Below are positions 1 through 11,887 of a stretch of 64,000 nucleotides of DNA, piece after piece (position 1 is the first letter of the stretch; every line of letters starts with the position of its first letter). Source of the DNA: Siniperca chuatsi (lineage: Eukaryota > Chordata > Actinopteri > Centrarchiformes > Sinipercidae); the NCBI RefSeq assembly GCF_020085105.1, contig NC_058052.1:25746733-25810732 (forward strand). The letters are read 5' to 3'. The notes under the pieces were generated by a model. That model saw only the letters and a program-made list of their open reading frames with translations. It was not told the DNA's origin and made no database searches. The translations under genes and the position numbers were made by a program.

Positions 1-890
1 CAGACCTCGCTGCGGACGACCTCAAAGACAAAGAAGCTGGCAGGAAGAGGGACGGAGTTTTTACCTTTTTGCTTTCAGCGGGCAAGCACGACTATGGAGG
101 CCTGGAAGAAGAATGCAGAATGTGCTTGGCAAGTTTTCAAGGAAAGAAAAAGTTAGGCTAGTTCTTGAGTATGTGGGAAAAGGCAGAAAAGACTGTGCGA
201 GAAGATGCTTTTGTTTCACGGTTGCAGGATTTCAACATCCCATCAAAACGCCAAACCTCAGAAGACAACATGACCCTGCACATTCGCAGGTACATTACCA
301 GTAGTGAACAATCGACCCCGGCATCTAAACTGTCCAGAAAACGAGAATTCACAGTTATATTCCTACTGTGCCAGGGAGCTGCCTAATGCAATCGCAGTCC
401 TCACCTGGTTCCCACTAAGAAAGCCCAGGTTAACTGCAGTTCATTGATTTGAGCCTCCGGTCGCAATCCTCCTGAACTCCAAGGCTACCATCATCTCTAA
501 GAGACTGTCCATAGTGTGAATGTGGCTACCTGTGTGCGTCAAATACTTCATACTCACAATGTCTCAGGTTCAAGTCCAGCTTAAGGCAGCTGTCAGATCT
601 CTTTCCTGCTGTCTTTTCTGCCTCTCCAATGTGTACTGTGCAAATGAAACACTTAAAGACAGCCTTAAGGAAAAATTAATTATGACTCCAAAGTGCACGT
701 GTTTGGCAATCAACTGACTTCAGAGGAAAAAAAGCACAAGAAGAACAATCCTAGGTCAAATGTCGGTCAACTCATCCTTGGTTTATGACGTCAATATCTC
801 AACTGGACGCAGTCATGGCCACTGATATTGATCTTGTCATGTTCTCGACCTCTCAAAGAGTTCAGCAGGGTTTGGGTGGACGTCGGGTCT
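1..890. other. plekha3 downstream flank / 3' UTR, unassigned
   Basis: This stretch lies 3' of the plekha3 stop codon on the minus strand and should include its 3' UTR. I see no AATAAA or close variant on the minus strand here, so the transcript may end beyond the left edge. Short open frames exist on the plus strand in the first 400 bases, but none has a recognisable motif or splice context, and I do not call a gene. Confidence 0.4.
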
Positions 891-3800
891 TCAGATGGAC
901 AGGTCAGTGTCTGTGTCAGTGGGTGTGGTCTTTGGGCTCACACTGCCTCCTCGCTCTTCAGGAATGGAGGACGAGTCACCGTTGAGACTGGGCAGCACAC
1001 CTGGAACACACACACGACATTTAAAATTGTCAAGGTGGAGCTGAGTTTAACTACTTTATATAATTTTTTTTGGTAGTTTACAAAATATGTATTGTTGTGC
1101 AGTAAACAATCATAAAATGGAAATACTCAAGCACAATTTTGAAGTATTTGAACTTACAGTAAGTACAGTATTTGAGTAAATGTAGTTAATTACATTAGAC
1201 CACTGACTAAAATTGCTTCTTTTCTGGAGCATTGATGCATGTCATAACTGTGTGTGTGTCGCCCTTTAAACTGCACTCACGTTATTATTATTAGATCTGT
1301 GGTGAATATAAGTTACTGACTAAAAAGCTAGGGGTAATAAAGTGGCATTTCATTCTAAGCCATTAAATCCCCTTTCAGAGATGCACCTCTTTACATTAAT
1401 GTGATGGCAATTTAACATGTAAGTCTGAATAAGAACCTGAGACACTTTTAAGTTTTTAAAGAATAAAAAGTCTTCTTCCACCTTTTTATAATAGCATTTT
1501 GAATTCACAGCTGTTCTCTCTCACGCTCCAGTTGCCAAATCGATGTCTGAATGAAGCCGTGAGGAACATTAAAGTCACCTACAGTATGTATGAACGACAA
1601 AAAGCCATCACTTTAACAGACAGATGAGGCCAGCAATGTTACGTATCCGTAATCCTGAATTGATTATAATTTTACTCAAGAGATACAAAAATCATTGATG
1701 GTTGTATATGTACAGGTAACACAGTTCCCTATAATTTCTTAGAAAGGAACATATATGTGACTGTAAATACTTAGGAAGGTTCCTGGAAACTGATTATAGG
1801 GAAAATGGAGACAGTGTTCTCTCAGTACACATAAGTATTGGTACAGGAAGACTTTCTTTCAAGGACAGTGGCTTATTAGTCCACCCTATTATGTAGCTGT
1901 AATGTCACTTCCTGAATCTTCCTTACGTTCAGTATCATAAACAGAGCTGTCGGAGCACGTCCGGTTCCTGCGCTGAGTTGACCTCTGACCTCCACTTAAG
2001 TACTCCTTAAGCAATCCTGACCTGAGGACAAAAAAAGTAAAGAAAGATAAAAGCACAAATAGGAAACTTTCTCACCTCGTTGACATTCTTAGTGTTTTGG
2101 CTGCTTCGCTTAAGATGTCTGCCATGGAAACGTTTACTTTGGCTTTTTCTTACCAGCAATAAAACACAGAGGCCAATTTCAAAATACATAATTGCCTAAC
2201 CCTTTTATATACATGAACACCCTTATTCTGCAACTCAGATCACGTTTATTTCCCCTGATGTCTCCCTCATATATAGATTTTGTTCTAAATTTCATTAAAA
2301 AACTTTATTTTACAGGGTCAGGTGAAGGAGGAGATAAAAGTCACTCCTTTCATCCTCCCTCCAAGAGATTAAAGTTGTCAGTGATGAGTTGCAATGTCTC
2401 TATACAGTCTGTGCCTGCTAAAAGTCCTAAAACTTTTGTTAAATCTTCTCACAGGTAAAAACAGGAGGCACTTTGGATCCTCACTGCTGTTTATTCAGCA
2501 CATTTAGAGTTCAAGAGGACATTATGAGGTGGAGGAGCCAAAGAAACTACAATGTTTCGCATTCACCTGACCTTGACGTGCTCGCCTTCATCTGCAGCAA
2601 GAAGTTACCACAGTTTGGCTGAAAATGTTACCACAACTTCCTAGAAAACCCAACATGTAGCCACAAAAGAACAAGAAGCATTTAATAAGTATAATAAACC
2701 AGTGTTTGTATACGCCTTCTGTCACAGTGGAAAGGTCATACCATGTTACATTAGTTCTCTACAGAGGCTGTTTGAACACGTGATACTAAGGCTGTTTTTT
2801 AAAGCCATATTAATTATCTGAAACTGAATGAACACATTTAACTTTGTACTGAAACCAAAACTAATGAAAAACACATTTAGTTCTTGTGACAAATCCTGTG
2901 CAATAGTGTTGTTTAGAGCATAAGTTCACAACTTTTGTTATAACAGGTGTCAATATTAACATTGTAACAGGCTTTGCTTGCTGCAATTGTTCCTGCTGTC
3001 CATACTGGACGGTAAGAGATCGCTTCATAACGAGAATTTAATGCAAGTGCTGGGGGACAAAATCCACAGTCCTCGTTCTGTATAAAAATGTCTTCCAAAG
3101 GTTATTTGAAGTTAATATGAGGCTTCAGAGCTCTGAGTTAGTCTAATCAAGTGGGATATCTTCCAAAGCCGCAGCCTTTCTTGTACAAAATTCCCCATTT
3201 CTGGTTCCCTGGACAGCGTTTCCTTGCTGTGGTGGAGGGATACTAACACAAAGAGAGGATTTTGTACTATAAAGACTGTAACTTTGGATGATATTCCACT
3301 TGATTTGACTGACTAAGACAGCCGAAGCCTCTTATTAACTTCAGCTAAACTTTTGCACAGACTCAGGATTTTATCCCTGATCTATTATACTGAAGTTGAT
3401 TTAGTAACAGACCTTTTAATAGCCGGTATGAACAGGAGGGATGATGACAGCAAGTAAAACCTGTTTCATTGTTCATTTGAGCAACTGACTATTGTTGTAA
3501 GACAGACGTTAAAAAATGTGAACCCATCCTTCAAGGCTGACACAAATTATTTAATGTCGTCTGGGGTATTCAAGGTGTTGCAATGCTGCCTCCTGGAGGC
3601 CATAGTTAACAGTAACTCATGAATTCAGTAAACAATGACATCCTAGCAGCCGTCGTGCATAAAATCTTGATGCCTTTTCTGTTCTTATGTGGACAGCAGA
3701 TCGGTTTGGAGTTGATGTAAAGTTTAAATCAACTGGGTTTAACAGGAAGTAAATTCTACTACTTTAATCTGGCTTTTAATTTGGGGTAATCCCACTTTGT

Positions 3801-6800
3801 CAGCTCTTAATTTTTTATGTTTTAAATTTATATTTTTTTCCCAGTTGGTTTTATGGTATTGTTATTGCTTATTTAAATTTTTGTGCGCTCCTGAACATCC
3901 TTTTTGATCCTGTTTTGTAAAGCACTTTGGGCTGCATCTTTGCTATAAAGTTATATTACTGAGCAGCGGTAGGAGACTATAACAAGGAGGCGAGGTAAGA
4001 GAATATGCATGTGTGTTTTAACTCACTTGTCAAAGCTGTATGTTCCAGGGTGACTGATTGACCTCTTCATCTGAGCAGATGGACAGAAAGAGAAGACATT
4101 AGTTTCAGTTTTATGATGTATTTGTAATTAAAAACATCTGCATGTAATAAAAAAAGACAAATAACTAACGATGTGGGCGTCAGCAGCAAGCAGAGCCACT
4201 ACAGCTCCTCAACTTTTGTTTCTTCTCAATAACTGGGTGTCTGACAACTACCTCGGATTAAGGAATCACAGTGTAATTTCCATTTACAGCCAATTTAATA
4301 ACATCTAATTTATTTCCTCCAACATTTTACAATGCACATCTATTTAATTAGATTTCTTTTTGGCATTATTGGAATTTCAGCCTGCGGGTGTCAGGTGACT
4401 GATGGTAAGCAGAGCGTAACATAATGTGCACAGTACCATAACAATGAAACGGAAACTTAGCTAAAACCAAATTAAAGCTCTCTGTTTACTGTGACGGAAT
4501 AGTTTGGGTCATTTTCAGGTCTGTGGAAAATGTTTTTCATACTGTGCAAAAATGAAAACCAATGAAAAGAAGACCGACAACCAACTGCAGTTGGTGCAAA
4601 CAATAAAAATACATGATTTGCCTTTGATTTCAGTAAAAACATCTATGGGATTTACAGTATCTACAATTCTCTAATAATAAAATGTAAGGGATTCTTATCA
4701 ATAATGTTTGTTTATGTTACATCTTTATGTGGAAAAACAAATATCAGCCGATACTGTATATCATATTCAGATATCTGAATTGGCCTCAAACATCCAGTAT
4801 CGGTAAGACTCTAATTTATATGTTTGGAGTGTGGTGGAAGAAGTACTCAGATCTTTTACTGAAGTCCTGCATTCAAAACATAAGCACATAAGTATTGGAA
4901 TCAAAATACCAAAAGTAAAAGTACTCATAATGCAGAATGGCCCATTATTGGATTATAATTAGTGATGGATTATTGTGTAAGCATCACTAATGTTGCAGCT
5001 TGTAAAGGTGGGACTACTTTATATTCTGCTGAGTAGCTTTATCTATAATAATACATAATAATTTATTAGTTGATTTATATGTTGTATTAATAATCTGATT
5101 GTGCAAGGTCACTAATGTTGTCAAATACAGTGGAGTAAAAAGTACAATACTGGCTTCCAAAATGAGGTGGAGTAAAAGTATAAAGTAACATAAAATGGAA
5201 ATACTCATGTAAAGTACAAGTACCTCAAACCTATACTTAAGTACAGTACTTGAGTTACATTCCCCCACTGGAAACTGAACTTTGCAGAGAAGTAGCACTG
5301 AAGTTCAGTTGGCTTTCCTGGCCAGTAAAAATGGTTTGAAGAGGGTTAAAAAACCTTAGCAAAAGTAAAAATGTGTTTAAAATGTCAATAAAACGGATTT
5401 AGTGCATTTTGACTGCAGGCTCTTCTATGGTCAATTTAACACTGGATGTCAGTATGTTTTCTTTTTTTCCCCCCAATGTCACCAAAACACATTACTGTAG
5501 ACTTATTGTACTTGAATTAGCTAGAGAAAGTGTAATTACCCTTTCAGGAGGTCGGAGGTCAGGGGTCAAACTCTGGTTGGCCAGGGTCATACACTCCTCT
5601 AAAGTCCTGATGAAAGTTGCACAGGTTGCACTGAGGAGAGAGGCCTGGAGAGAAAGAGAGGGAGAATAATAATTATCTGGAGTTGTAACTGCATCACTCA
5701 CACTAAAGTACAAGTGTTACAGACATCCTCTCAAAGACACAAGACAAATATAAACAAATGTGTCATCCTACAGTAGAAGTAACCCTTCTGCCTGTACTAA
5801 GGTCCAATTCTTTGATTGCTTATTGTTTATTAAGGAGGAGTTTGTACAATCTGTATGTCTCCTCGCTGCTATACAGATGATACATGATGACATTACCCTG
5901 CTATAAAATATAACCTAGTGAACTTTCATAGAAAAGGTTTCAGTCGTAGTCATCTGGACACTGTTTTCAGAATCAAGACGTTTCGGCTCCCATCCGGAAG
6001 TCATTCTCAATTGTGAAAATGGTCTGAGAACTAAACAGACATTTAAGCTACTCTGTGTTGCTTAAGCCCCGCCCTCAGGGAGGAGTCTTCCTGAGTGTCT
6101 GCTGTTTACCCTGCCTAGTTTCACCTGAAACTGACCTTTTGTTTCCATGATGGCCCAGTAATCAGTAATCAGGCCTATTGTTTTCTGGCTGCACCTCCTT
6201 CATCACTGTTAAGTACCTGATTAGCATATGATTGGCTTAACCATGGTGTTAATACACTGTGGTAAACGGTTGGCAAGTTGAATCTCAGACCATTTCTGTT
6301 TAAAGAGGGGTTTTCTTTTTTGACAAAAATGGCTTCTTTGACTCCTCTTTCAAACCAACTCTTCTCTCTACTTATAATCTTCACCTCGCTGTCTTCAAAT
6401 GTGTGGTTTGTAGCTTTAGTTTAGTTACGATGGAACACTCCTGGACGAATGAGGGACTACACCGTCATAACCTAGTGAAGTATGTTTCTTAATTATAAAA
6501 AGAAAAAAATGAAAACCTCAAAGTTTATGAGTATAACTTTGTGGAAATAAAGAAAAATGTGACAAAATGAATTTGGGATAAACACAGGATGTGTTACCTC
6601 AGAGGTGGGCGTGGCCTCTGTGTCGGCAGTGTGCTGTGATTGGATCGTTTGGACCTGCTGGAAGAGGAGGTCACAGTATAGACGAAGTTCAGACATCTTC
6701 GTCTTCAGGCAGTCTGGACCTGCCGACGGACACACACACACACACACACATAGTTTAGATGTTTTTTTAGAACAGTCAGAAATAATGGCTTAAACAATGT

Positions 6801-9800
6801 GTATGAGTCACCCAGTGACTCGACACTTCCTGCAGATTTTTCACAGTAAAAGTATTACTGCCTTCCCTTTATATTAGCACATTATGCTGAATTTACCACA
6901 TGAGCCGTCGTAGTAGGCTACAGGTAATTCCCCCGCACTCAAGTGTTTATTAACTATTGGCCTCCGCATTTGAATACCAGCTTTTATATGAGAATGTTTG
7001 GTAAATACCACTTTAACACACAACGTACAGTACGCCACAATTGATTGAGCTTACCTGTTTATTTCTAATTGTTGTAATTAGCTGCTTGGGATAAAATTAT
7101 AACTTTTTGTACGGTAGAAGTGAGAAACAAACACATGCTTTTGCTTTATAACATGGCACACGCTGAATGTATGTGGTACCCCAGACAATGACACCACACA
7201 GTGTTATTTGAAACACTCATTTCCCTTTTGGTTTTTGTTGAAAAGCAAAATAACTTCACACAATAAAAATACTATTAGGAGGACGAATTCAAAGAGAAGT
7301 CACAAGCTAAACTGTTTTACAACAGTTGTCAGTTTGTTTAAAAGTAATTTTCCCACAGACAGACCTTCTGAAAGAGGAACTAACATCTGTGGCAGACAGA
7401 CAGATTTACATACAACCTCTATGTATCACCAAGGGACTATAATCCCATACAAGCACTGAGTTAGTGCATTGAACAAATCAACGATTGGATGTGGCAGAAT
7501 TTTCTTCAATTAAACAAAGATAAGACTGAAGTCATTGTTTTTGGAGCCAAGGAAGAATGATTTAAAGTCAGCACTCAGCTTTAATCTGTAATGTTAAAAA
7601 CCACAAACCAAGCCAGAAATCTTGGTGTAGTCATGGACTCAAGACCTGAATTTCAACAGCCACATTAAGATAATCACAAAGTCAGCCTACTATCACCTGA
7701 AGAATATATCCAGAATTAAAGGACTTACAGCAGGATTTGGAAAAACTTGTCCATGCGTTTATCTTCAGTAGACTTGACAACTGTAACAATGTCTTTACAG
7801 GTCTCCCAAAAAAAAAAATCAATCAGACAGCTGCAGCTGATTCAGAACGCTGCTGCTCGTGTCCTCACTAAGACCAAGAAAGTGGATCACATCACTCCAG
7901 TTCTGAGGTCTCTACACTGGCTATACTACTGTTGGTTTATAAAGCACTGAATGGTTTAGGGCCAAAGCACATTTCAGATCTTCTGCTACGTTATGAAGCA
8001 TCCAGACCTTCTGTCCCAGAGTCAAGACTAAACCTGGAGAAGCAGTGTTCAGTTTTTAATGCCCCACATATCTGGAACAAACTCCCAGAAAACTGCAGGT
8101 CTGCTGCAAATCTCAGTTCTTTTACATCAAGGCTGAAGACTTTTCTGTTTGCCGCTGCCTCATTAAATCAGATTTGAGGCTTTTGATTAATATCTTTGCA
8201 CTGTAACTTTGACTCTCCTGTAGTGGTGAAATTGCAGTTTACAAACATTTGAATACCGCTCGCCTCTCCCTCCCCTTCCAAGCGTGTAAGAGAAACTACG
8301 GCGGTCGCGAAACTCGCAAAAAAAGTGAACGGCCCTATTTAGAGTCAGTGTTTGGTTTGTCCGTTCTGGGCTACTGTAGATACGTGGCGGTGCAACACGG
8401 CGACTTCCGTGGAAGAGGACCCACTCCTACATAGATAAAAACGGCTTATTATTACCATTATTAAGGTGATGAAAACACAACGATTCTTATTTTCAGGTGA
8501 TTACACACTAAAGAAAACATACTTATAAATATTATATTCCATTTCTGCCAATAGCTCCTCCTCAATGTTAAACACTGGACCTTTAACTCTTTTTAATTGG
8601 ATTTATATTGGACTTTTTATATTGTTTTATGTGAAGCACTTTGAACTGCCTTGCCTTACCTCTGTGTTTGTGACTGTCCAGAGTTCCAGCTTTGGACGAG
8701 CCTAAAGCCACCAGCCACCTCTGTCTCTCTGCAGCATTCACAGCTCGGACGTAGAAATGCTGCTCGCCGGGGATTATCAACTCCAGGCGCGTTGGATCTG
8801 ACGGATGAACTGAAATATAAAACATTAACAGTGTTAGCACCATGAGGGAGGACAGGTGAGGTATACAGGGTCAACAAATAAAAATCATCTTCCAGGCATT
8901 TTAAACAGCGGTCTAACCTTTAATGTCACACACGGACATCTTGATGGATCCTTTGCTTCCTTTACCAACGTCGTCCTCGTTGTCATAGTAAGAGATGACT
9001 CCATTCTCTAAGACGAACCAGCGTGGCTGCCAGCCTGAGGACAGAAAACAAACTCAAAACCTAAATAACAAATGTGTGTCTTTGTGTGGAGGTTTTACTG
9101 TTCAAAAGCACAATAAAAGTGTACATTTACAAATATTAATTTTAAGAGGTATTCCACCAAGGTAGAACAGTATTGCACTTCCATAAAATTGGGAGACTGA
9201 CAAGAGACAGATTTAAATTGATGCACCAGAAGCCGAAATATTGCAAAAATGCTGGATCCAATGGCTGCAACTAATGATTATTTTCATTGTCGATTGCTCA
9301 CAAGCACATTCTTCTCTCAATTAACTGATGACTTGTTTAGTGTATAAAATGTGAGAAAATTGCAAAAAATGCTCATAACAATTTCCTAAATTCAAAGGTG
9401 ATGTCTACAAACTGCTTGCTTTACTGTCCAAAACCCAGATATTCAAATAATTCTTACATTAATCAAAGAAAAGATGCTCAACATCACAACTGAGTATCTT
9501 ACTGATTACTTTTAAGGCTCTTCATGGCCTGGCTCCAGATTATATTTTAGACCTTGTAATCCCTTATGAACCTTCACGTACTTCGAGATCTTCGGGCAGG
9601 GGTCTCCTGTCTGTTCCTGAGTCCAGGATGAAAACTAAGGGGGACAGAGCTTTTGCTATCAGGGCCCCGAGGCTCTGGAACAACTTGCCCGAAGAAATTA
9701 GGTTGTCTGAGTCAGTGTCTTCTTTGAAGTCTCTTCTCAAAACACCATTTTTATCAGAAAGCAGATCCTGATTTTACCTGAACTGGCTGTTTATTTTATC

Positions 9801-11491
9801 GCTTTTGTGTATTTTATGTATTTTATTTCTTTATATTTCATCATTCACTGTGGTATTTTATTTCTCTTGTTGTGAAGCACTTTGTACTTTGTTTTTATAA
9901 GTGCTCTATAAATAAAGTTTTTTATTATTATAATTATTATTATTATAACTGAGAGCCTGGAACTAGGGGAAACTTGGCATTTTGGCTTGAAAAATGACTT
10001 AAAAGATTTATCAATTATCAAAAAATCGACTAATCAGCTCTACATTTTCCATAATGCAACTCAATAGTGTTCCTGACTGGTAAATGCAAATGTCTTACAA
10101 ACTCCACACCTCCAGTTTTTAAACGCAGGCTTTCTGTTAAAAGAATTTGTAGCCACTGTAAAATTGGTGCAGTGCCGCTTTAAAAAAAAACATTTACAGC
10201 CTCCAGTGAAAGAGGTGTATTTAGTCAAAATGAATACTGCATCAAGCATAAGATGTGTGACTTGTTACTGGGACATCATCAAACTATTTTTAAAAATTCC
10301 ATATGTTTCATTTTGTAAAAGAAATGTGCTTGTAATCAATTTGAAAACAGATTTGTATATCATGACCAGTATCACAATGTCATGCCATCACATGATTCAA
10401 CTGAAGGAACTTTTAAAAAAATAATAATAATATTACATTATGTGCCAGTCCTACAGTTTGTGTGACAATTTCCTTATTTTGTAGCACAGCAAATGCAAAA
10501 CCTGAATCATCTAAATTAATCTTCATCTAAAGGAAAAATCACACAGGGGAAACACACTTTTACTGACATTAACACTCATGTCCTGTAAAGATACATAGGT
10601 GTACATCTTATTTTATTCCATTTACTTACTTATTCCTTTTTTTAATGCAGTAAAGATCAACGCAGTTTGATGTTTTTTATCATGGTGTGTATGTTCTGCT
10701 GTGTCCCCGTGTCCCAAAGAAACCATGCTTCATCTCAACTGTTTTAGTTTTATGGTTGTTTATGACACTTGAGTTTTATCCCCCTTTATTTAAATGTTTC
10801 TGACTGAGCAAGAGATCATATGATACAGTAGAGTCAAAGAGAAATGCAACTAACTTCCTTGGCCGATAAAAGTTGGGGAATTTTCTCTTCATATAGAGCA
10901 GACTGCTCACATGACACATCTCACAGCTGACAGATTATAGTGGGAGTCACTACAGTCACAAGCAGTGTATATTTTGTCCTCTACCACTATTATTTATAGA
11001 CACACTATGCTGCCATCATTAAGGTCAAATGCCACAATAGTCCTGTCTATGTCCTGTCAACAACACATTACTCAGTGCCATATCATTTGCAATAGCTGCA
11101 GGTTAAATATATGTTGAAATAAACAGAAGTGAAATGATATTGTGTTTGATGATGTTATGATTATCGAGCTATTGGCTTCTAGGACTGATCAGGAGTATAA
11201 TTTCTGACTAAATAAAGCTAAATATTACTAGCTTGAATAAATCACCATTCAATCACAGCAGCGGCACGGCTACCGTCATGTCGCATCCTTGTAGCGCCAA
11301 TATTAGCATGTTAGCTACGGTTGAAGGAAGATGTTTGACAGGCTCTTAGCACTGTTAGCTAACACAAACATCATCATCCAGTCAGTGTCTATGGCTGGTC
11401 AGAAAGACAGTTAGCTAAAACATCTGTTAGACAGTCAGACAGGCGACTCACCTGTCATGTAATTCGTCCATTTGTACAGAATCCCCTCCAT
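891..11491 (-). CDS. plekha3: PLEKHA3 / FAPP1, PI4P-binding PH-domain protein (8 coding exons)
   Basis: The product binds PI4P and ARF1 at the trans-Golgi and serves in lipid and vesicle traffic. Coding exons on the minus strand: 11491-11452, 9034-8918, 8809-8660, 6719-6598, 5644-5540, 4070-4027, 1982-1927 and 1000-891 (stop). All borders are GT-AG and phases join. The 744 nt encode 247 aa. The PH domain fills about residues 1-95 (start [14 protein letters not shown], then [12 protein letters not shown] and [19 protein letters not shown]). A helix starting [14 protein letters not shown] follows, then [26 protein letters not shown] and a Ser/Thr-rich tail ending in [20 protein letters not shown] and MKRSxSHPG motifs plus the absence of a GLTP domain fit PLEKHA3 rather than PLEKHA8. 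Human PLEKHA3 is about 300 aa; the fish C-terminal linker is shorter, so a missed exon is possible. The ATG context is good (A at -3, G at +4). Confidence 0.93.
1025..1205. repeat. TACTT-type interspersed element, partial copy
   Basis: This is a fragment of the family found complete at 53155-53641, recognised by GGTGGAGCTGAGTTTAACTA, AAATGGAAATACTCAAG and the GAGTAAATGTAGTTA terminal part. It sits in the last plekha3 intron, about 25 bases from the acceptor of the final exon. Confidence 0.65.
3760..3965 (+). mobile_element. LINE 3' tail fragment (L2/CR1-like)
   Basis: The segment carries the GTAAAGCACTTTGGGCTGCA block that is typical of fish LINE 3' ends, followed by CTATAAAGTTATATTA. No open frame remains. 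It is intronic in plekha3. Confidence 0.55.
4832..5275. mobile_element. TACTT-type nonautonomous DNA element, near full copy
   Basis: It begins GTGGTGGAAGAAGTACTCAG and ends GAGTTACATTCCCCCACTGG, so its termini are imperfect inverted repeats. The interior shares CATAATGCAGAATGGCCCAT and AAATGGAAATACTCATGTAA with the other copies in the window. It carries no gene and is intronic in plekha3. Confidence 0.7.
5935..6475 (-). mobile_element. Penelope-like element 3' fragment with GIY-YIG endonuclease remnant
   Basis: The minus-strand frame at about 6405-6175 reads [20 protein letters not shown] then [10 protein letters not shown] and [11 protein letters not shown]. This is the conserved end of the GIY-YIG endonuclease domain in fish Penelope-like retroelements (WFERGVKEA and KENPSLNR are the landmarks). 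Downstream is the usual PLE 3' region with CCGAAACGTCTTGATTCTG. The reverse transcriptase is absent, so this is a dead 5'-truncated copy in a plekha3 intron. Confidence 0.75.
6729..6750. repeat. (CA)n microsatellite
   Basis: An uninterrupted CA run lies about 10 bases upstream (minus strand) of the acceptor of the plekha3 exon at 6719. It therefore forms the GT-rich tract before that splice site. Confidence 0.9.
7463..8212 (+). mobile_element. L2/CR1-like LINE, 3' part of reverse-transcriptase ORF (broken)
   Basis: The plus strand reads [20 protein letters not shown], then after frame breaks [20 protein letters not shown] with [32 protein letters not shown] and [19 protein letters not shown]. 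These are landmarks of the C-terminal end of fish L2-type LINE polyproteins. Stops and frameshifts mark it as inactive. It is antisense to plekha3 within an intron. The tail resumes at 8587 after an inserted MITE. Confidence 0.85.
8219..8586. mobile_element. MITE (GGTCCAGTGTGTAGG family), left end missing, nested in LINE tail
   Basis: The interior matches the complete copy at 29671-30028: AATACCGCTCGCC, CTACTGTAGA, AACACAACGATTC and CATTTCTGCCAATAG in the same order. The right end ACACTGGACCTTTAA is kept and the left terminal repeat is absent. It splits the LINE 3' tail. Confidence 0.8.
8587..8655 (+). mobile_element. LINE 3' tail, abutting plekha3 exon 3 donor
   Basis: GTGAAGCACTTTGAACTGCC is the conserved 3' tail block of L2-like LINEs and continues the element broken at 8212. 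It ends within a few bases of the plekha3 exon at 8660, whose donor GTAAGG occupies 8659-8654. Confidence 0.65.
9258..10045. mobile_element. AACTAATGATTATTTTCATT-type repeat, interrupted by a LINE
   Basis: GCAACTAATGATTATTTTCA opens the element and TCGACTAATCAGC closes it; relatives lie at 12186-12535, 18250-18550, 19443-19742 and 57040-58045. The copy is split at 9494/9947 by the LINE listed separately. It is intronic in plekha3. Confidence 0.65.
9495..9946 (+). mobile_element. LINE 3' end with 7-bp target-site duplication
   Basis: The plus strand codes for the end of an L2-like polyprotein ([19 protein letters not shown], then [19 protein letters not shown]) and a tail with GTGAAGCACTTTGTACTTTG, CTCTATAAATAAAG and an ATT-rich end. 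AACTGAG occurs at 9488-9494 and again at 9947-9953, which I read as the target duplication. The same tail recurs at 54399-54572. Confidence 0.8.
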
Positions 11492-11870
11492 GTTTCCACT
11501 TTACATCGACTAATTGAGCCTGTTAGCTTTCCGCTCGGCAGGCTAACTGAAGCAGCAAGCTAGCGAGCGTCAACGTCCGTTAGCTTAGCGCTCTCTCTGT
11601 CTCTCGTGACAGTGTGTTAGAAAATAACCCTCATCGTGAGCTGCCAGTTCTCTAAAAATGTACTAACTGTTTGCGGTTTGCTGACCGAACGCAGTGGTGG
11701 CAGGGTAATGTCATGCTGAGGTTTTTGTTTGTGCTGAGCTGTTCATAAACTGACTAGCTAACTTGTGGGTAGTCAGCTGATGGAGGGGAAAAAAATGTCA
11801 ACAAAACAGCGGCTTTTCTACGGAAGACTGCAGGGGCCATTTGACAAGAAGGCGAACAGAAATATTTGAT
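11492..11870 (-). promoter_or_regulatory. plekha3 promoter / 5' UTR region
   Basis: This region directly precedes the plekha3 ATG on the minus strand. It is more CpG-rich than its surroundings (TTAGCGCTC, CTAGCGAGCGTC, CCGAACGCAG) and has no obvious TATA box. It ends at the first interspersed repeat near 11890. The transcription start is inferred, not seen. Confidence 0.5.
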
Positions 11871-11887
11871 AAAGTTACATTCCTACT

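Noticed and set aside
1..390. Exon of an upstream gene at the left edge
   Set aside because: Short open frames exist on both strands, but none matches a family I know or shows splice borders.
891..11491. PLEKHA8 (FAPP2) instead of PLEKHA3
   Set aside because: The PH domains are alike, but the helix region, the MKRSISHPG exon and the stop without a glycolipid-transfer domain fit PLEKHA3.
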